Shown here piece after piece: positions 46,701 to 55,257 of a DNA stretch of 64,000 bases. Positions within the stretch are counted from its first letter, which is position 1. Each line of letters begins with the position of its first letter. The position numbers were made by a program, and so were the translations under genes. The stretch is taken from positions 73,777,871 to 73,841,870 of the forward strand of contig NC_083579.1 in assembly GCF_027579695.1 (NCBI RefSeq), written 5' to 3'. Source of the stretch: Neoarius graeffei. Taxonomy: Eukaryota > Chordata > Actinopteri > Siluriformes > Ariidae. Below the pieces are notes generated by a model. The model was given only the letters and a program-made list of their open reading frames with translations. It did no database searches and was not told the origin of the DNA.

Positions 46701-47406
46701 GAACCTTCTTGCTGTGAGGCGACAGTGCTAACCACTACACTACCGTGCTGCCTCAACCATCTATTATCACCTAAATGAGGATGGGTTCCCTGTTGAGTCT
46801 GGTTCCGCTCAAGGTTTCTTCCTTATGTCGTCTGAGGGAGTTTCCCCTTATCACTGTCACCTCAGGCTTCCTCATTAGGGATAAAACTAATTAATATGTT
46901 TAAAGTCTTTATTTTTTTTTTCTGTAAAGCTCCTTTGTGACAATGTCTGTTGTTAAAAGTGCTCTACAAATAAACTGACTTGACTATAAAGTAACCCATC
47001 TTGGCCAGACCAGACATTTTGAAAATCTAGGCCAATACCTGATCACTTGTGATTGCTTCTTTTATATGTTATAAAGGATAAAAAATACCTACAGCATGAA
47101 CCCATGTCATGACTGATTAAGCCAAAAGTTTTACTCCTTCATTAATCTTTATTTAAAAAAAGGGTTCTTCCCCTAACTCACCTCTTCCAGTTCCACTAGA
47201 CCACTTTGTCCAAGACATGGATAAATCTGGAGCAGCCTTTTTTTCTTCGTCCCCAGCCTAGCAATGTTATTCATTACCTGGTCCCCTTCCAGCTTCCAGA
47301 AAATGACCCCTCCAATTAGGACATATGCCAAGTACCCTGCTCCAAGCAACAGCAGATAAATAAATTTGGTAAAATTGGACCATTTGCAAAGATTTCCTGT
47401 GGCCAT
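31463..47406 (-). CDS. kcnk17: Two-pore-domain K+ channel, TALK-2/kcnk17-like (5 exons)
   Basis: Exons on the - strand: 47182-47406, 32521-32635, 32139-32305, 31821-31989, 31463-31704, giving 305 aa. All four introns are GT-AG and phases join cleanly. Start ATG lies in a good context (ACCACTATGG). The product is a K2P subunit: TM1 at about 15-36; extracellular cap with Cys64; pore 1 filter TTIGYG (111-116); TM2/TM3; pore 2 filter STVGFGD (216-222); TM4 about 241-257; and a short, charged Lys/Glu-rich tail. N90 is a glycosylation sequon. K2P channels dimerise in the plasma membrane and carry background K+ current. Odd points: intron 1 is 14.5 kb, and residue 238 (WYG) is Gly where TALK-2 has the pH-sensing Lys. 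kcnk16 lies 2.7 kb upstream in the same direction. kcnk17 rather than another TALK paralogue is inferred from motif similarity and synteny. Confidence 0.85.
31821..31989 (-). CDS. kcnk17: kcnk17 exon 4 (TM3, pore 2)
   Basis: 169 bp, acceptor TTATCAG|AAA, donor GCAA|GTAAGG. Encodes EGWTYSQG and STVGFGD. Confidence 0.88.
32139..32305 (-). CDS. kcnk17: kcnk17 exon 3 (filter 1, TM2)
   Basis: 167 bp, acceptor CAAAG|GCTATGG, donor CAG|GTGAAT. Confidence 0.88.
32521..32635 (-). CDS. kcnk17: kcnk17 exon 2 (cap, pore 1 helix)
   Basis: 115 bp, acceptor TTTAAG|TTT, donor ATTG|GTAAGA. Ends within the Gly codon of TTIGYG. Confidence 0.85.
32636..33889. other. kcnk17 intron 1, proximal part
   Basis: AT-rich, no gene or clear repeat seen. 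Confidence 0.5.
33890..34783. mobile_element. Inverted pair of Penelope-like element 3' ends (large palindrome)
   Basis: The right arm (about 34365-34783, +) encodes [18 protein letters not shown] followed by [11 protein letters not shown], the C-terminal part of the GIY-YIG endonuclease of Penelope-like retroelements. The left arm (33890-34364) is the same sequence inverted and keeps the RGGGLR residues that the right arm has lost. Stops follow in both. The arms meet near 34350-34375 at CATACCAAT / ATTGGTATG. Confidence 0.75.
34936..35020 (+). mobile_element. tRNA-like SINE fragment, third type
   Basis: Box A-like GGTAGCTCAGTGGTTAAG and box B-like GAGTTCAAACCCC at tRNA spacing; no acceptor stem, so not a tRNA gene. 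Confidence 0.6.
35103..35465 (+). mobile_element. tRNA-headed SINE, copy 2
   Basis: Box A GGTGTAGTGGTTAGC, box B GGGTTCGAGCTC, conserved body, tail GGATGGATAA. Target duplication not evident. Confidence 0.8.
35466..35772. other. Low-complexity TTTAAG-rich stretch
   Basis: Many copies of CTTTAAG / TTTAAGT in both directions; also before the SINE at 35040-35095. No element ends recognised. Confidence 0.4.
35773..36103 (+). repeat. 5' LTR of the truncated Gmr1-type element
   Basis: TGTGGCAG...CTACA, 331 bp. TATA box CCCTATATAAGG at 35909-35920, AATAAA near 36031, U3 intron-like pair 35832-35890 (AAG|GTAAGT ... TCTTCCCAG). A GT/GC tract at 35956-35990. Confidence 0.9.
36148..37029 (+). CDS. gag capsid protein with SCAN-like C-terminal domain
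   Basis: 293 residues, intact. Start ATG (CCCATGG) follows the primer site by about 25 bp. Residues 15-50 are Gln/Glu-rich and probably coiled coil. Residues 74-140 ([15 protein letters not shown]...) look like a capsid N-terminal part. Residues 147-226 ([57 protein letters not shown]) follow the SCAN domain pattern. It is published knowledge that SCAN arose from the gag of a Gmr1-like element. The CCHC knuckle is in the overlapping pol frame, so pol needs a -1 shift. gag ends with TGA at 37027-37029 after a run of eight C. Capsid assembly would be its role. Confidence 0.85.
   Translation: MESSPFADLIHALTTTQQSQHQALLALQKEQEQQFEALVLVQQEDRQAFWHLLAYAGATISTTVGPLHLTLTKMGPHDDPEAFLMLFEQAAEASGWPVEQRVACLLPLLMGEAQLAELQLPADSRLVYVDLRQAILQRVGRTPKQHRQHFRALHLEEVGRPFAFRQQLRDACRRWLRADNHDAKGVVDLVALEHYIAQLPKGTAEWVQCHRPASLDQAIELAEDHLAAVPAAGSQIPSSLFSSLSLSPPPLLCLVLAPFPHRGGGGQLPHSRSAAPAVPSHFPLPCLSLPPLR
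36903..39112 (+). pseudogene. pol: zinc knuckle, protease, integrase; stops and truncated
   Basis: Frame -1 to gag, open from 36903. The CCHC knuckle [14 protein letters not shown] is at 37074-37115; protease VDSG with catalytic Asp at 37236; HHCC finger [10 protein letters not shown] ... CIACREC near 37845-37970; integrase core from about 38050. A TAA at 38238-38240 replaces the Gln codon right after the second catalytic Asp, and a TGA at 38442-38444 replaces Arg. The GPY/F region follows (KWQGPSEV). The frame ends where reverse transcriptase should start. Confidence 0.85.
39113..39296 (+). repeat. LINE/SINE-like 3' tail
   Basis: Ends GGGGACAAATAAAGTGTTTTGAATTGAATT, a common retroposon-type end; origin unknown. 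Confidence 0.45.
39297..39922 (-). mobile_element. Tc1-like element F, truncated
   Basis: Right end TGATTTGGGGTTG then TA at 39923. On the - strand the text encodes a decayed N-terminal transposase ([21 protein letters not shown] near 39400-39455). Same family as 58065-62767. Confidence 0.7.
39925..40340 (+). pseudogene. L2-like reverse transcriptase relic
   Basis: Degraded translation shows [19 protein letters not shown], then an altered active-site region, a TEVLPLRP-like part and [14 protein letters not shown], the order of L2-type reverse transcriptase. Confidence 0.45.
40396..41952 (-). mobile_element. Tc1-like transposon D, family of C, empty of the solo LTR
   Basis: Left TA (40394-40395) then CAACCCTGGCAATTCC; the right end GGAATTTGGGTTG has lost its TA. 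Transposase pieces on the - strand include [13 protein letters not shown] and [12 protein letters not shown] (40799-40993). Stops frequent. Confidence 0.8.
41953..43742. other. kcnk17 intron 1, repeat tails and AT-rich sequence
   Basis: 42244-42345 resembles a LINE 3' end (ACTTTACTGATCCCTTCGGG), inverted or partial. A purine-rich tract lies at 42418-42456. No gene. Confidence 0.4.
43751..44132 (+). mobile_element. tRNA-headed SINE, copy 3
   Basis: Box A GGTGTAGTGGTTAGC, box B GGGTTCGAGCCCC, tail GAGATGAGATGAGG. ATAATCAC flanks it (43743-43750, 44133-44140). Confidence 0.92.
44141..44338. other. Short inverted-repeat stretch between two SINEs
   Basis: GGTGAATAATAACC and GGTTATTATTCACC at about 44190-44232 form a hairpin; related text occurs near 43540-43570. 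Confidence 0.4.
44351..44738 (+). mobile_element. tRNA-headed SINE, copy 4
   Basis: GTGTTATTCA flanks it at 44341-44350 and 44739-44748. Tail GAGATGAGAATGAGATGAG. Confidence 0.92.
44749..46313. other. kcnk17 intron 1, no gene recognised
   Basis: 44978-45035 resembles a LINE-like tail (CTGCTTTGTGGCAATATCTATTG). The rest is AT-rich. Confidence 0.4.
46318..46400. repeat. (CATC)n microsatellite
   Basis: About 83 bp, pure. Confidence 0.95.
46318..46752 (-). mobile_element. tRNA-headed SINE, copy 5, with a long (CATC)n tail
   Basis: The tail has grown into a pure tetranucleotide microsatellite at 46318-46400 (about 21 units). Flanking TCAATCATC / TCAACCATC could be a decayed target duplication. 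Confidence 0.85.
46765..46985 (+). repeat. Interspersed repeat of the 21470 family
   Basis: GGTTCCGCTCAAGGTTTCTTCC, then TCCTTTGTGACAATGTCTG and an ACAAATAAACTGACTTGAC end. Confidence 0.55.
47182..47406 (-). CDS. kcnk17: kcnk17 exon 1 (N-terminus, TM1, cap)
   Basis: 75 codons, phase 0 end, donor GAG|GTGAGT at 47181. Confidence 0.85.
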
Positions 47407-47941
47407 AGTGGTTCCTGAGGCTTACTTCCCAGGTTTACCAATTTGTGGATGTTCTACAGTGCATAGGTGCTGGGTGTGGATTTACCCACGTTTGTGTGAC
47501 AGGCAAATCAAGCTTTGTCCTTTAAGGCATACTATGCAAATAATGGCTGACTGATTTAACAAGCCACATAGAGAGGGAACGAGGGAGAATGGTAAAGACT
47601 GGCTTTTCAGTGCACTCTGAAAATGTTATTAACATGCAATCCAGCAGTCTAATTGCAAATTTACTTACAACACAATGGGTAGCACTGTAAATGCATAATA
47701 AGCATGATGGCAGGGATTTTCAACCCAATTCAATGCCACAACAAATAGGCATTATCAGGATGATCCATTTCAAGTGTCTTGGTTCAAATCTTTTTGTGCT
47801 TTTCTCTGAGGTCCTGAGTTCACTCCGCAGTGACTGTTGTTGGGAAGGAAACACCACCACAAAACCAGATCATCGTTCAGTCATTCTGATGTGTTGTTTT
47901 ATAACTTGATGCTTAATTGTCTATTCTTCTACAAACAAATA
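47407..47941 (-). other. Upstream region of kcnk17
   Basis: Holds the 5' UTR and presumably the promoter; no TATA or CpG-rich stretch recognised near the start codon. Confidence 0.35.
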
Positions 47942-48370
47942 CAGTACCAGTCAAAAGTTTGTACACCCCTACTCATTCACAGGTTTTTCTGTATTTTGTG
48001 TTTTCTACATTGGAGAACAATACTGAAGACATCAAAACTATGAAATAACACATGAAACATATATGGAATTATGTCATAAACAAAAAAGTGTTTAAAAAAC
48101 AAAAACAAAATACGTTTCATATTTTCCACTTTTCTTCAAAGTAGCTACTGTTTACCTTGATGATGCTTTGCACACTATTGGCATTATCTTAACCAGCTTC
48201 AAGAGGTAGTCACCTGGAATGCTTTTCAATTAACAGGTGTGCCTCGTAAAAATTGAATTAGTGCAATTTCTTGCCTTCTTAATGCATTTGAGATCAAATA
48301 GTAAATAATAAAAATACACTAAATAGCCCAAATCCACAACTGTAGTAATCCATATTATGTCAACAACCGC
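47942..48370. mobile_element. Tc1/mariner-type MITE, copy 2 (upstream of kcnk17), 3' end lost
   Basis: Starts TA|CAGTACCAGTCAAAAG and matches 30848-31270 in order and orientation, then stops near 48370. Confidence 0.8.
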
Positions 48371-48430
48371 ATGCAAGCACATGTTCGTTATGACAAGGAA
48401 CTGAAATCTGAGTGCTGCAAAGGGGAATAT

Positions 48431-48795
48431 CTCATCTCATTATCTCTAGCCGCTTTATCCTTCTACAGGGTCGCAGGCAAGCTGGAGCCTATCCCAGCTG
48501 ACTACGGGCGAAAGGCGGGGTACACCCTGGACAAGTCGCCAGGTCATCACAGGGCTGACACATAGACACAGACAACCATTCACACTCACACCTACGGTCA
48601 ATTTAGAGTCACCAGTTAACCTAACCTGCATGTCTTTGGACTGTGGGGGAAACCGGAGCACCCGGAGGAAACCCACGCGGACACGGGGAGAACATGCAAA
48701 TTCCACACAGAAAGGCCCTCGCCGGCCACGGGGCTCGAACCCGGACCTTCTTGCTGTGAGGCGACAGCGCTAACCACTACACCACCGTGCCGCCC
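48431..48795 (-). mobile_element. tRNA-headed SINE, copy 6
   Basis: AAAGGGGAATAT flanks it at 48419-48430 and 48796-48807. Confidence 0.93.
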
Positions 48796-48807
48796 AAAGG
48801 GGAATAT

Positions 48808-50097
48808 ATAGGAATAATTGTCATACTTGTGGTCTTTGAATATAAAAAACAGTTCAGTGAAATGCCTTGTGCATTGTGATAGCTGACTGAATGCAAGCTC
48901 ACCTGGATGCAACCTGAGCTATGTAAAAAACAAAAAGAGAATGCAAATGTCAAGACACAACAAGAATACTCAAAACATAAATGCAAATGCATAATGCACT
49001 AGTGACAAGCAGACTGTGTTGACACAAGTAGAAGTCATATGACTATTACCAAAACTCTGAGCTGTCATCCACACTTTTTAATTTGGGTTTGTTTGACTCA
49101 CAAATTACTTTTAGGGTGTTTTCACACTTGGTCCAGACACTTAAGTCCACTCCCAGAACTGATTCTGGGCTTTCCCGAAGGAAGGGCTCCTTGCGGTTTT
49201 TGGTTCCACATAGAAGAATTCTTTCTGAACTGTGGATTGATGGTGCAATTCAATGCCAAGTTTGTTCTCATAGGTTTGCAACACTTGTAGGTACAGTGTT
49301 CAGCAAATGGGGTTATCCATTTGCTGAATTTTATTATTTCCTTTTGGTAACAACAGTAGTGAAGAAGTGAAGAAAAGTACTTTTTAGATGCATAAGAAGA
49401 TTTTTAACCATGCAGGCTAGCATGAGATGTGCATTTTTGTTATGCTCTCACCTCAACGCAGAGCTAAATACAGTGCACCAGTCCTACAAAAGTTTGGTTT
49501 TATATAACAGTAAGGTGTTCTGTCTCTTCTGCTGACCATAACAGCTCTTTTTCACCATCATGAAACAGAAAGTAACACGACAACTTCAACCAATCACTTT
49601 ACTGGGCATGCGGAGAAGACAGACGCTAGCTTCCACACCTGACATAGACCACACCATGGGTGGGTTGATGAGAGCCCCAGATCACCATTTTCAAAAGGAT
49701 CATGGGTCAGATCACTCTCAGCTTGAAAAGTGTTCACACTTCATCAAATACACCAAACTTTCAGGGCAAAAACACAAGTGTAAAAACAAAATTTGGTGGT
49801 GATGCCTTACTTGTGACATTGGTTTCATAAAGCACCCATAATCACAATCTATTGGGTCAAAATATTTGCTCTTTGCTGATTTGTCCCATGTAATTTTGAT
49901 TTCTAAATATGGACTTGGAAACATTGCATGGATGAAATTAATAAAAGTTATTGTTACAAGTCATTGACATGGCACAGTTTTCACCAGGTGATGTATGACA
50001 TCTAGAATATAAAGTACACATTATATGTACAAAGATATTGAAAACAATTGTTGAAATGTACACTTTACAGCCAATAACAGCTCATTTCTTGCCAGTC
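48808..50097. other. kcnk16 3' flank / kcnk17 5' flank, non-coding
   Basis: No gene recognised between the two channel genes. Part nearest 50097 should be kcnk16 3' UTR; no canonical poly(A) signal was found in the first 200 bp. Confidence 0.4.
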
Positions 50098-50363
50098 TTA
50101 AACCATTCTGATTTTAAAGAAGCTTTTTTCCTTCTGCTTCTCTTGGGGCTGGTTCTCTGGGGTACCCAGACCCTCCTCCTGCTTCCTTACTGAAGACCTT
50201 TGCTCATCTCTTGCATCGCTGGGGGGCTGTTTGAGGCTGAGAAAATGCTCCATGATTCTGGCACCTATGTTGAGAAGAAGGGCGAGCCATACCAGGGCAA
50301 AGATGATCCACACTGCTGCTAGGCAGCGGTACACAGAGACATTTTGCTTGTCCTGGCCATTTC
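50098..50363 (-). CDS. kcnk16: kcnk16 exon 5 (TM4, C-terminus)
   Basis: 266 bp, acceptor TTGCCAG|GA, TAA at 50098-50100. Confidence 0.92.
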
Positions 50364-53300
50364 CTGGCAAATATAATATTCCACATCAGACTCTTGTACA
50401 TTGGTGGACATGTACTGACAGACTACTAAGTAGAGTACACATAAAAGCAAAATAATTGTCCTTTCATATATCCAGTACAGGGATGGACAGCTTGCCAGAA
50501 GAGTTCACACAGAATCTGATTAACAGTAGCAGTCTTAGAAAATAGCACTTGCGCATGCAAAAAACAATGCAAGCAGGATAAAATAATGATGAATTCTCAG
50601 AGACAGGTTAAGGAAAGACAGGAAAGACTTTTCCAGTTTAGACCTCAGGTTTAAATACAAATACAGTATTTGGAGCATTAATCCAATGGTACTCACCAAC
50701 CACGTAGTCTCCAAAGCCGATAGTGCTGAGTGTTATGAAGGTGTAATAGAAGCCCTCTCCGTATGACCAGCCCTCCACATAGCTGAAGATCATCGGCGGG
50801 AAGATCAGGAATAGCACACTGCCCGTGAACAGGAATATAACCACCACCAGCACCTCCACATAATGCTGCACTCAAAACATCCACATCATCTAAGAAGGAG
50901 CTATATTGAAGTCTTCAGTGTCCATAACTAAGTTGTACAGGACTATCATTTTGTACATGAGACAGCCGTTATACTGTATGCACACTCTATGAAGAAGAAA
51001 GTACTAAACTGTACCATTCATGATTGCTGATGCATCATTTACACCTTTAACTTTTATATTTCAGATTAAAAAATGTTTTTAAACATGAATAAAAAACGTA
51101 TTTACAGTACTTAGAAAACAAAATTTTGGCCTGCCCAGAACAATTATAGGCCTAACTAACTATTATAGGCTTACTTTAAATCTATAATCATTAAGATACT
51201 ACATAATTGTATAATTTTTTACTTTACACCAGAGCAAGGTTGAATGCCCGAATCTGATTGGTCAGAAGGTGTGCATTATTTTTGCAAAGCAGCACCGTCG
51301 AGAGTGTGTTATTCCTTACTGTATATGTGTGAATCCATTTAAAATGTCATGCTTGAAATGTCCTTTTCCACGAGTCATCCACTATATGATGATGAAAAAG
51401 GTACATTTCAGTCCCACGACACTGACTCAGCCCTGTTACTGTACTTGAACACATTAATCTTAATGAAACATTTGGAATAGTCCAAAAGTCACAAGATCAG
51501 CGGGAAGTTGCCTTTTCTCAAAGATCACGAGAAGAAAAAAAAAATTAAATCCTCTCATTCTTTTTCTTTATTTTCCATCATATTGTGATATTGATTGATG
51601 AGCTGACTTTGAAAGCACAACACTGCGACCCAAATTATAGGCTGAAATTAAAATTAATTACAGTTATTAATAAAAAATTAAAATTAAGTAAATCATTAAA
51701 ATGTCCCTGATGTCATTGCATAATTATCATGGATGCTAATTAACCACATTTTGTCTGGTTAATTAACTACATTTGAGGTGAAAACCGATGCACTCCAAAG
51801 CGATGTGCTTGTGCCCTATCTCTTTATCATAGTGATTGACTGGATAATGCGAAATGCCAAAATTGAAGATCTGGGTTTCATTACCCACAAAAGACAATCT
51901 CGTAGACACCTGGAAAAGAAGATCGGGGATATGGAGTATGCTGACGATATTGTCTTACTTGAGAACATGGTTGAGAACGCTCAAAAACAACTTGTTGTGT
52001 TGTCCTCTGCAGCCAAAGAAGTTGGACTTGTCATCAACACAGAGAAAAAAAAAGTGTTGGCAAAATCCATTGGCCAACCTACCATCAAGCTAGAGGGAAA
52101 CCCTCTAGAAGTAGTGGATGATTTCCAATAAATTGGTGCTTTTGTGAACGATACTCTCTGTGATTTCAAGCACCATAAGGTTAAAGCAAGGTCAGGCTTT
52201 TGGAAGCTCAAAAACATCTGGCAATCCAAAGCTCACATTAGCCTCAAAATAAATCTCTTTAACGCTTCTGTTCTCAGTGTCCTCTTATACAATACAGAAT
52301 CGTATATAATCAGTGAGTCCCTTGAGAAGATCAACGTCTTCCAAACCCAATGTTTTTGAATAATTTTGAACATCAGCAAAAGAGATCACATCACCAACAA
52401 CTATATATACGAGCAGACAGGAACAAAACCCCTGATAGAGACAGACAGTAATTAATCGGCAGCTGTCTTTTATGGGTCACTCAGTCAGGAGGAATGAAAG
52501 TGATCTCATCCAACAGTATTGTCTGTATGTTCCATCTCATGGTCATCGAAGCAGAGGAAGACAGAAATCAAACTATTTGCAACACGTCGCCAAACTCCTA
52601 AGCAACGATGGCATGCTGGATGACAGGGAAGTGCGTATTGCTGCCAAGGATCGGGTCTTGTGGAGATCAGAAGTTAAAGCCGCCTCACGTTTCGCTACCA
52701 CAAAATGAGACGGAGCCAACCAATGTTTGTTTATTTGCTAATTCTATGCTAAAAAAAAAGGAAAAAATCCAAACTCTGTTACTTTCAACCATGTTCATTA
52801 TCATTTAACAGCAAAATTTTGAGTAAGAAAAAAAGATGACAATGATTCCTGAGATGAGGTAACACGTTTTCTAAATGGTTAAATGTATGTTTTATTAGAT
52901 TCAATGTTGAAAAATGGTTTTTAAAAGTAATAACACGTTTTAAGAATCTAAATGGCACCCCAATTGTGGTGCCTATGAAATGACCTTAAGAACCACTGTG
53001 GCTCTTTAATTAGCATTTAGAGGAAAGCTTTAAAGATACCAGACATGCACCTTACCAAGTAAAAAGATACATACTAAAGGTATGCAAGATGCACCCTTGA
53101 GGGTACCATCCTAGAGACAAGGAAAGGTACAGTTTAGTACATATAGAGTGTACATATACAGGAACGAAGCTGGGGTTAGAGTAGAGGGTCAGCCATCATA
53201 TGGTGCCCTGGAGAAGGTGAGGATTAAGAGGCTCTGAATCTTTTCAGCAGTAGCCCAGAGCCTTGACTACTGACTTACTGCTGCCTCTAGCATTTCTACT

Positions 53301-54331
53301 AAAAGAGGATTTCCAAAAAAAAGGTCTCTACAGGCTACATTTTTAGACAAAATAAATGTTCCTCAATGTTTAGTTGGATGTGTTTTCTAGAAGGTACAGT
53401 ACAATCCCTCTGTTTTAGGCTTCTACGTGGACCTTACAAAGATTCCTCTAGTATGGGCATATCAAATAACCCTTTAGGATGCTAGATGACACCTTTCCCC
53501 TGTTGAAACTCTATTATACTGAGTAAAATGATATTTCAATAGTGACTAGGATGACAGGTTTTAGAGAAAGACTTCCAGTAATACCTTGTGAGGCAACATT
53601 GACATCATCCTGTGCTCCAGGTGCCCCAGATGAACGCTGAGACACTTGCTGAGCTGGTTGAGGAAGGTGAGATTAAGGGGGATCCCACATAGGGCATAAA
53701 ACACACAGAAAACCTGCCCTGGGTATGTGGTGGGTGAGAGATTTCCATAGCCTTTGGAGGGAGCACAATATCCATATTAACTCTCACAATCATAAGCATG
53801 CTTTTCTGATTCAGTAAAGACCAACTCAGCATCAATTCAACAGACAGTGTATGGGATATTAGTATAATGTGGTCAAATAGATATGAACGTTTAACTTGCC
53901 GATAGTGGTGACAACTGTCCCTGCAAAGAAGAAAGAGCTGCCGAAATCCCAGTTACTTGGGTTAGTGGAGTTTCCTGAAGGGTTCACCCCACTTTCTCTT
54001 GCATCTAAAATCACCTGCAGTAAAACAATACAGTAATCCAAAGAGTTTCAGACAGTTATTAGGACAAATCAAAAAGTGAACACTAAGACATGCATCCATT
54101 TAGACTGGTAATAATGACCTTTACAAACGTCTCCAAGGCTGGTCCATCCAGGCAAGTGTAATTAGCCAGAAAATAGAGTTTCTCCATCTGAAAGTGGTTG
54201 CGATTTTGGCTCTCAGTCTCTTTCTCAAGCAGTTGGAAAACAGTGGCCCCCAACAGCAGGTAGATAAATTGAGACAGAGCCAGCACAGTGGTCCAGCTAA
54301 ACCTCACACCTGTGACCTGGAGCTGAGCCAT
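50098..54331 (-). CDS. kcnk16: Two-pore-domain K+ channel TALK-1 (5 exons)
   Basis: Exons on the - strand: 54119-54331, 53900-54014, 53585-53751, 50697-50865, 50098-50363; 309 aa, the length of the human protein as I recall it. The start is the first in-frame ATG. TM1 lies at about 14-33; the cap has Cys60 and sequons N58 and N86; the segment [17 protein letters not shown] matches human KCNK16 as recalled; pore 1 TTIGYG is 107-112, pore 2 STIGFGD 212-218. Arg234 (VYRCLA) occupies the basic pH-sensor position. The tail is Gln/Lys/Glu-rich. In mammals the channel sets K+ leak in pancreatic islet cells; its role in fish is inferred. Odd points: intron 2 has a GC donor, intron 1 is only 104 bp, and intron 3 carries a LINE fragment. 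Tandem with kcnk17, sharing exon lengths 115/167/169. Confidence 0.93.
50697..50865 (-). CDS. kcnk16: kcnk16 exon 4 (TM3, pore 2)
   Basis: 169 bp, acceptor GTGCAG|CAT, donor GTTG|GTGAGT. Encodes [13 protein letters not shown] and STIGFGD. Confidence 0.92.
50866..51777. other. kcnk16 intron 3, proximal part
   Basis: AT-rich, nothing recognised. Confidence 0.4.
51778..52710 (+). pseudogene. RTE-like LINE reverse transcriptase fragment in kcnk16 intron 3
   Basis: Antisense to the gene. YADDIVLLE (near 51940-51970) is the catalytic motif, then [17 protein letters not shown] and, in another frame, [35 protein letters not shown]-terminal [12 protein letters not shown]...RVLWRSEV part reads near 52550-52690. 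Stops at 52129-52131 and near 52358. Confidence 0.78.
52711..53584. other. kcnk16 intron 3, distal part
   Basis: No gene or clear repeat. Confidence 0.4.
53585..53751 (-). CDS. kcnk16: kcnk16 exon 3 (filter 1, TM2)
   Basis: 167 bp, acceptor CCAAAG|GCTATGG, donor CACAAG|GTATTA. Confidence 0.92.
53900..54014 (-). CDS. kcnk16: kcnk16 exon 2 (cap, pore 1 helix)
   Basis: 115 bp, acceptor TACTGCAG|GTG, donor ATCG|GCAAGT (GC type). Confidence 0.92.
54119..54331 (-). CDS. kcnk16: kcnk16 exon 1 (TM1, cap)
   Basis: 71 codons. Donor AAG|GTCATT gives FVK-VIL, aligning with family members. A second donor TTT|GTAAAG six bases earlier would drop two residues. Confidence 0.88.
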
Positions 54332-55247
54332 ATATGCCCACAAGTTTGAGAATCACAGGGCCCAAAAATCCTTCTGTAGATCAGATAACACTCAATATAA
54401 CGTTGGATTTTTGTCCAGTATAGTCCTTAGTTCTCCTTGGTTGAAATAAATCTTATGATCAGACAGTCCTATGCACTAAAAATGCAAAGTCCATCTTTGC
54501 TAACAAATCCAGAAATAATATTCAAAAGTTGGATAAGAAATAAATGAGAAAACCCTGGTCAGGTTATAAAGTGCCCTGATATGGATTCATGAATGGAATC
54601 ATGAAGTCAGCCTCTCAATGAAAAAGATTCAACGTATGACGGAAGAATAGAATCTCGATGCAAGGTGGTTTTTGCCATCCTTATTGGTCACTGAAGGTTT
54701 AAACGGATGTTTGACTGGGCTGCGTGTAAATCAGTGGTTCCTGTGACAACGACTGAGCATGATTCCCATAATATGGACCTGGAGCTGTCTCCCACAAGCT
54801 CATTTATCACTGCTAAAAACACAGGAGTACCTCCATGTCAGCAGAACATTGGTTAATGTTTCATCTGATAGCTGCAGGTTGGTCAAACACACTAAATGTA
54901 GTAGGAAAGAGATTAATCACTCTCGGCTGGTGATATTCCTTCTGGATGGATGTCACACCGGGCATTTCATGCAGCATAAAGCTTAACAACACGTTATGAC
55001 CTCATGAACAAGGTATAAACTCATGACACTCTCAGTGTTACAAGTAGGAGTTAAACTATTTTAATAAAATGCTTTAATCTACACTACTGTGTAAGGATTA
55101 AGCATTCTACATATTTATATTAATTTTATTGTGGCCTTAAAAAAAAAAACCTACTGCATTAGTGTCTATGGAGAAAATAAAAAAAATATTTTCAAACATT
55201 TGTGAAAAAAAAACAATGTTACAGAGACTGTTGCATTTTCTTAAGTA
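54332..55247. other. Upstream region of kcnk16
   Basis: Non-coding; would contain the kcnk16 promoter. No recognisable core element. Confidence 0.35.
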
Positions 55248-55257
55248 CCAGAACATA

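Noticed and set aside
47182-47406. Exon 1 belonging to kcnk5 rather than kcnk17
   Set aside because: Possible in principle, but the downstream exons match TALK channels and no kcnk5-like long C-terminal exon is present.
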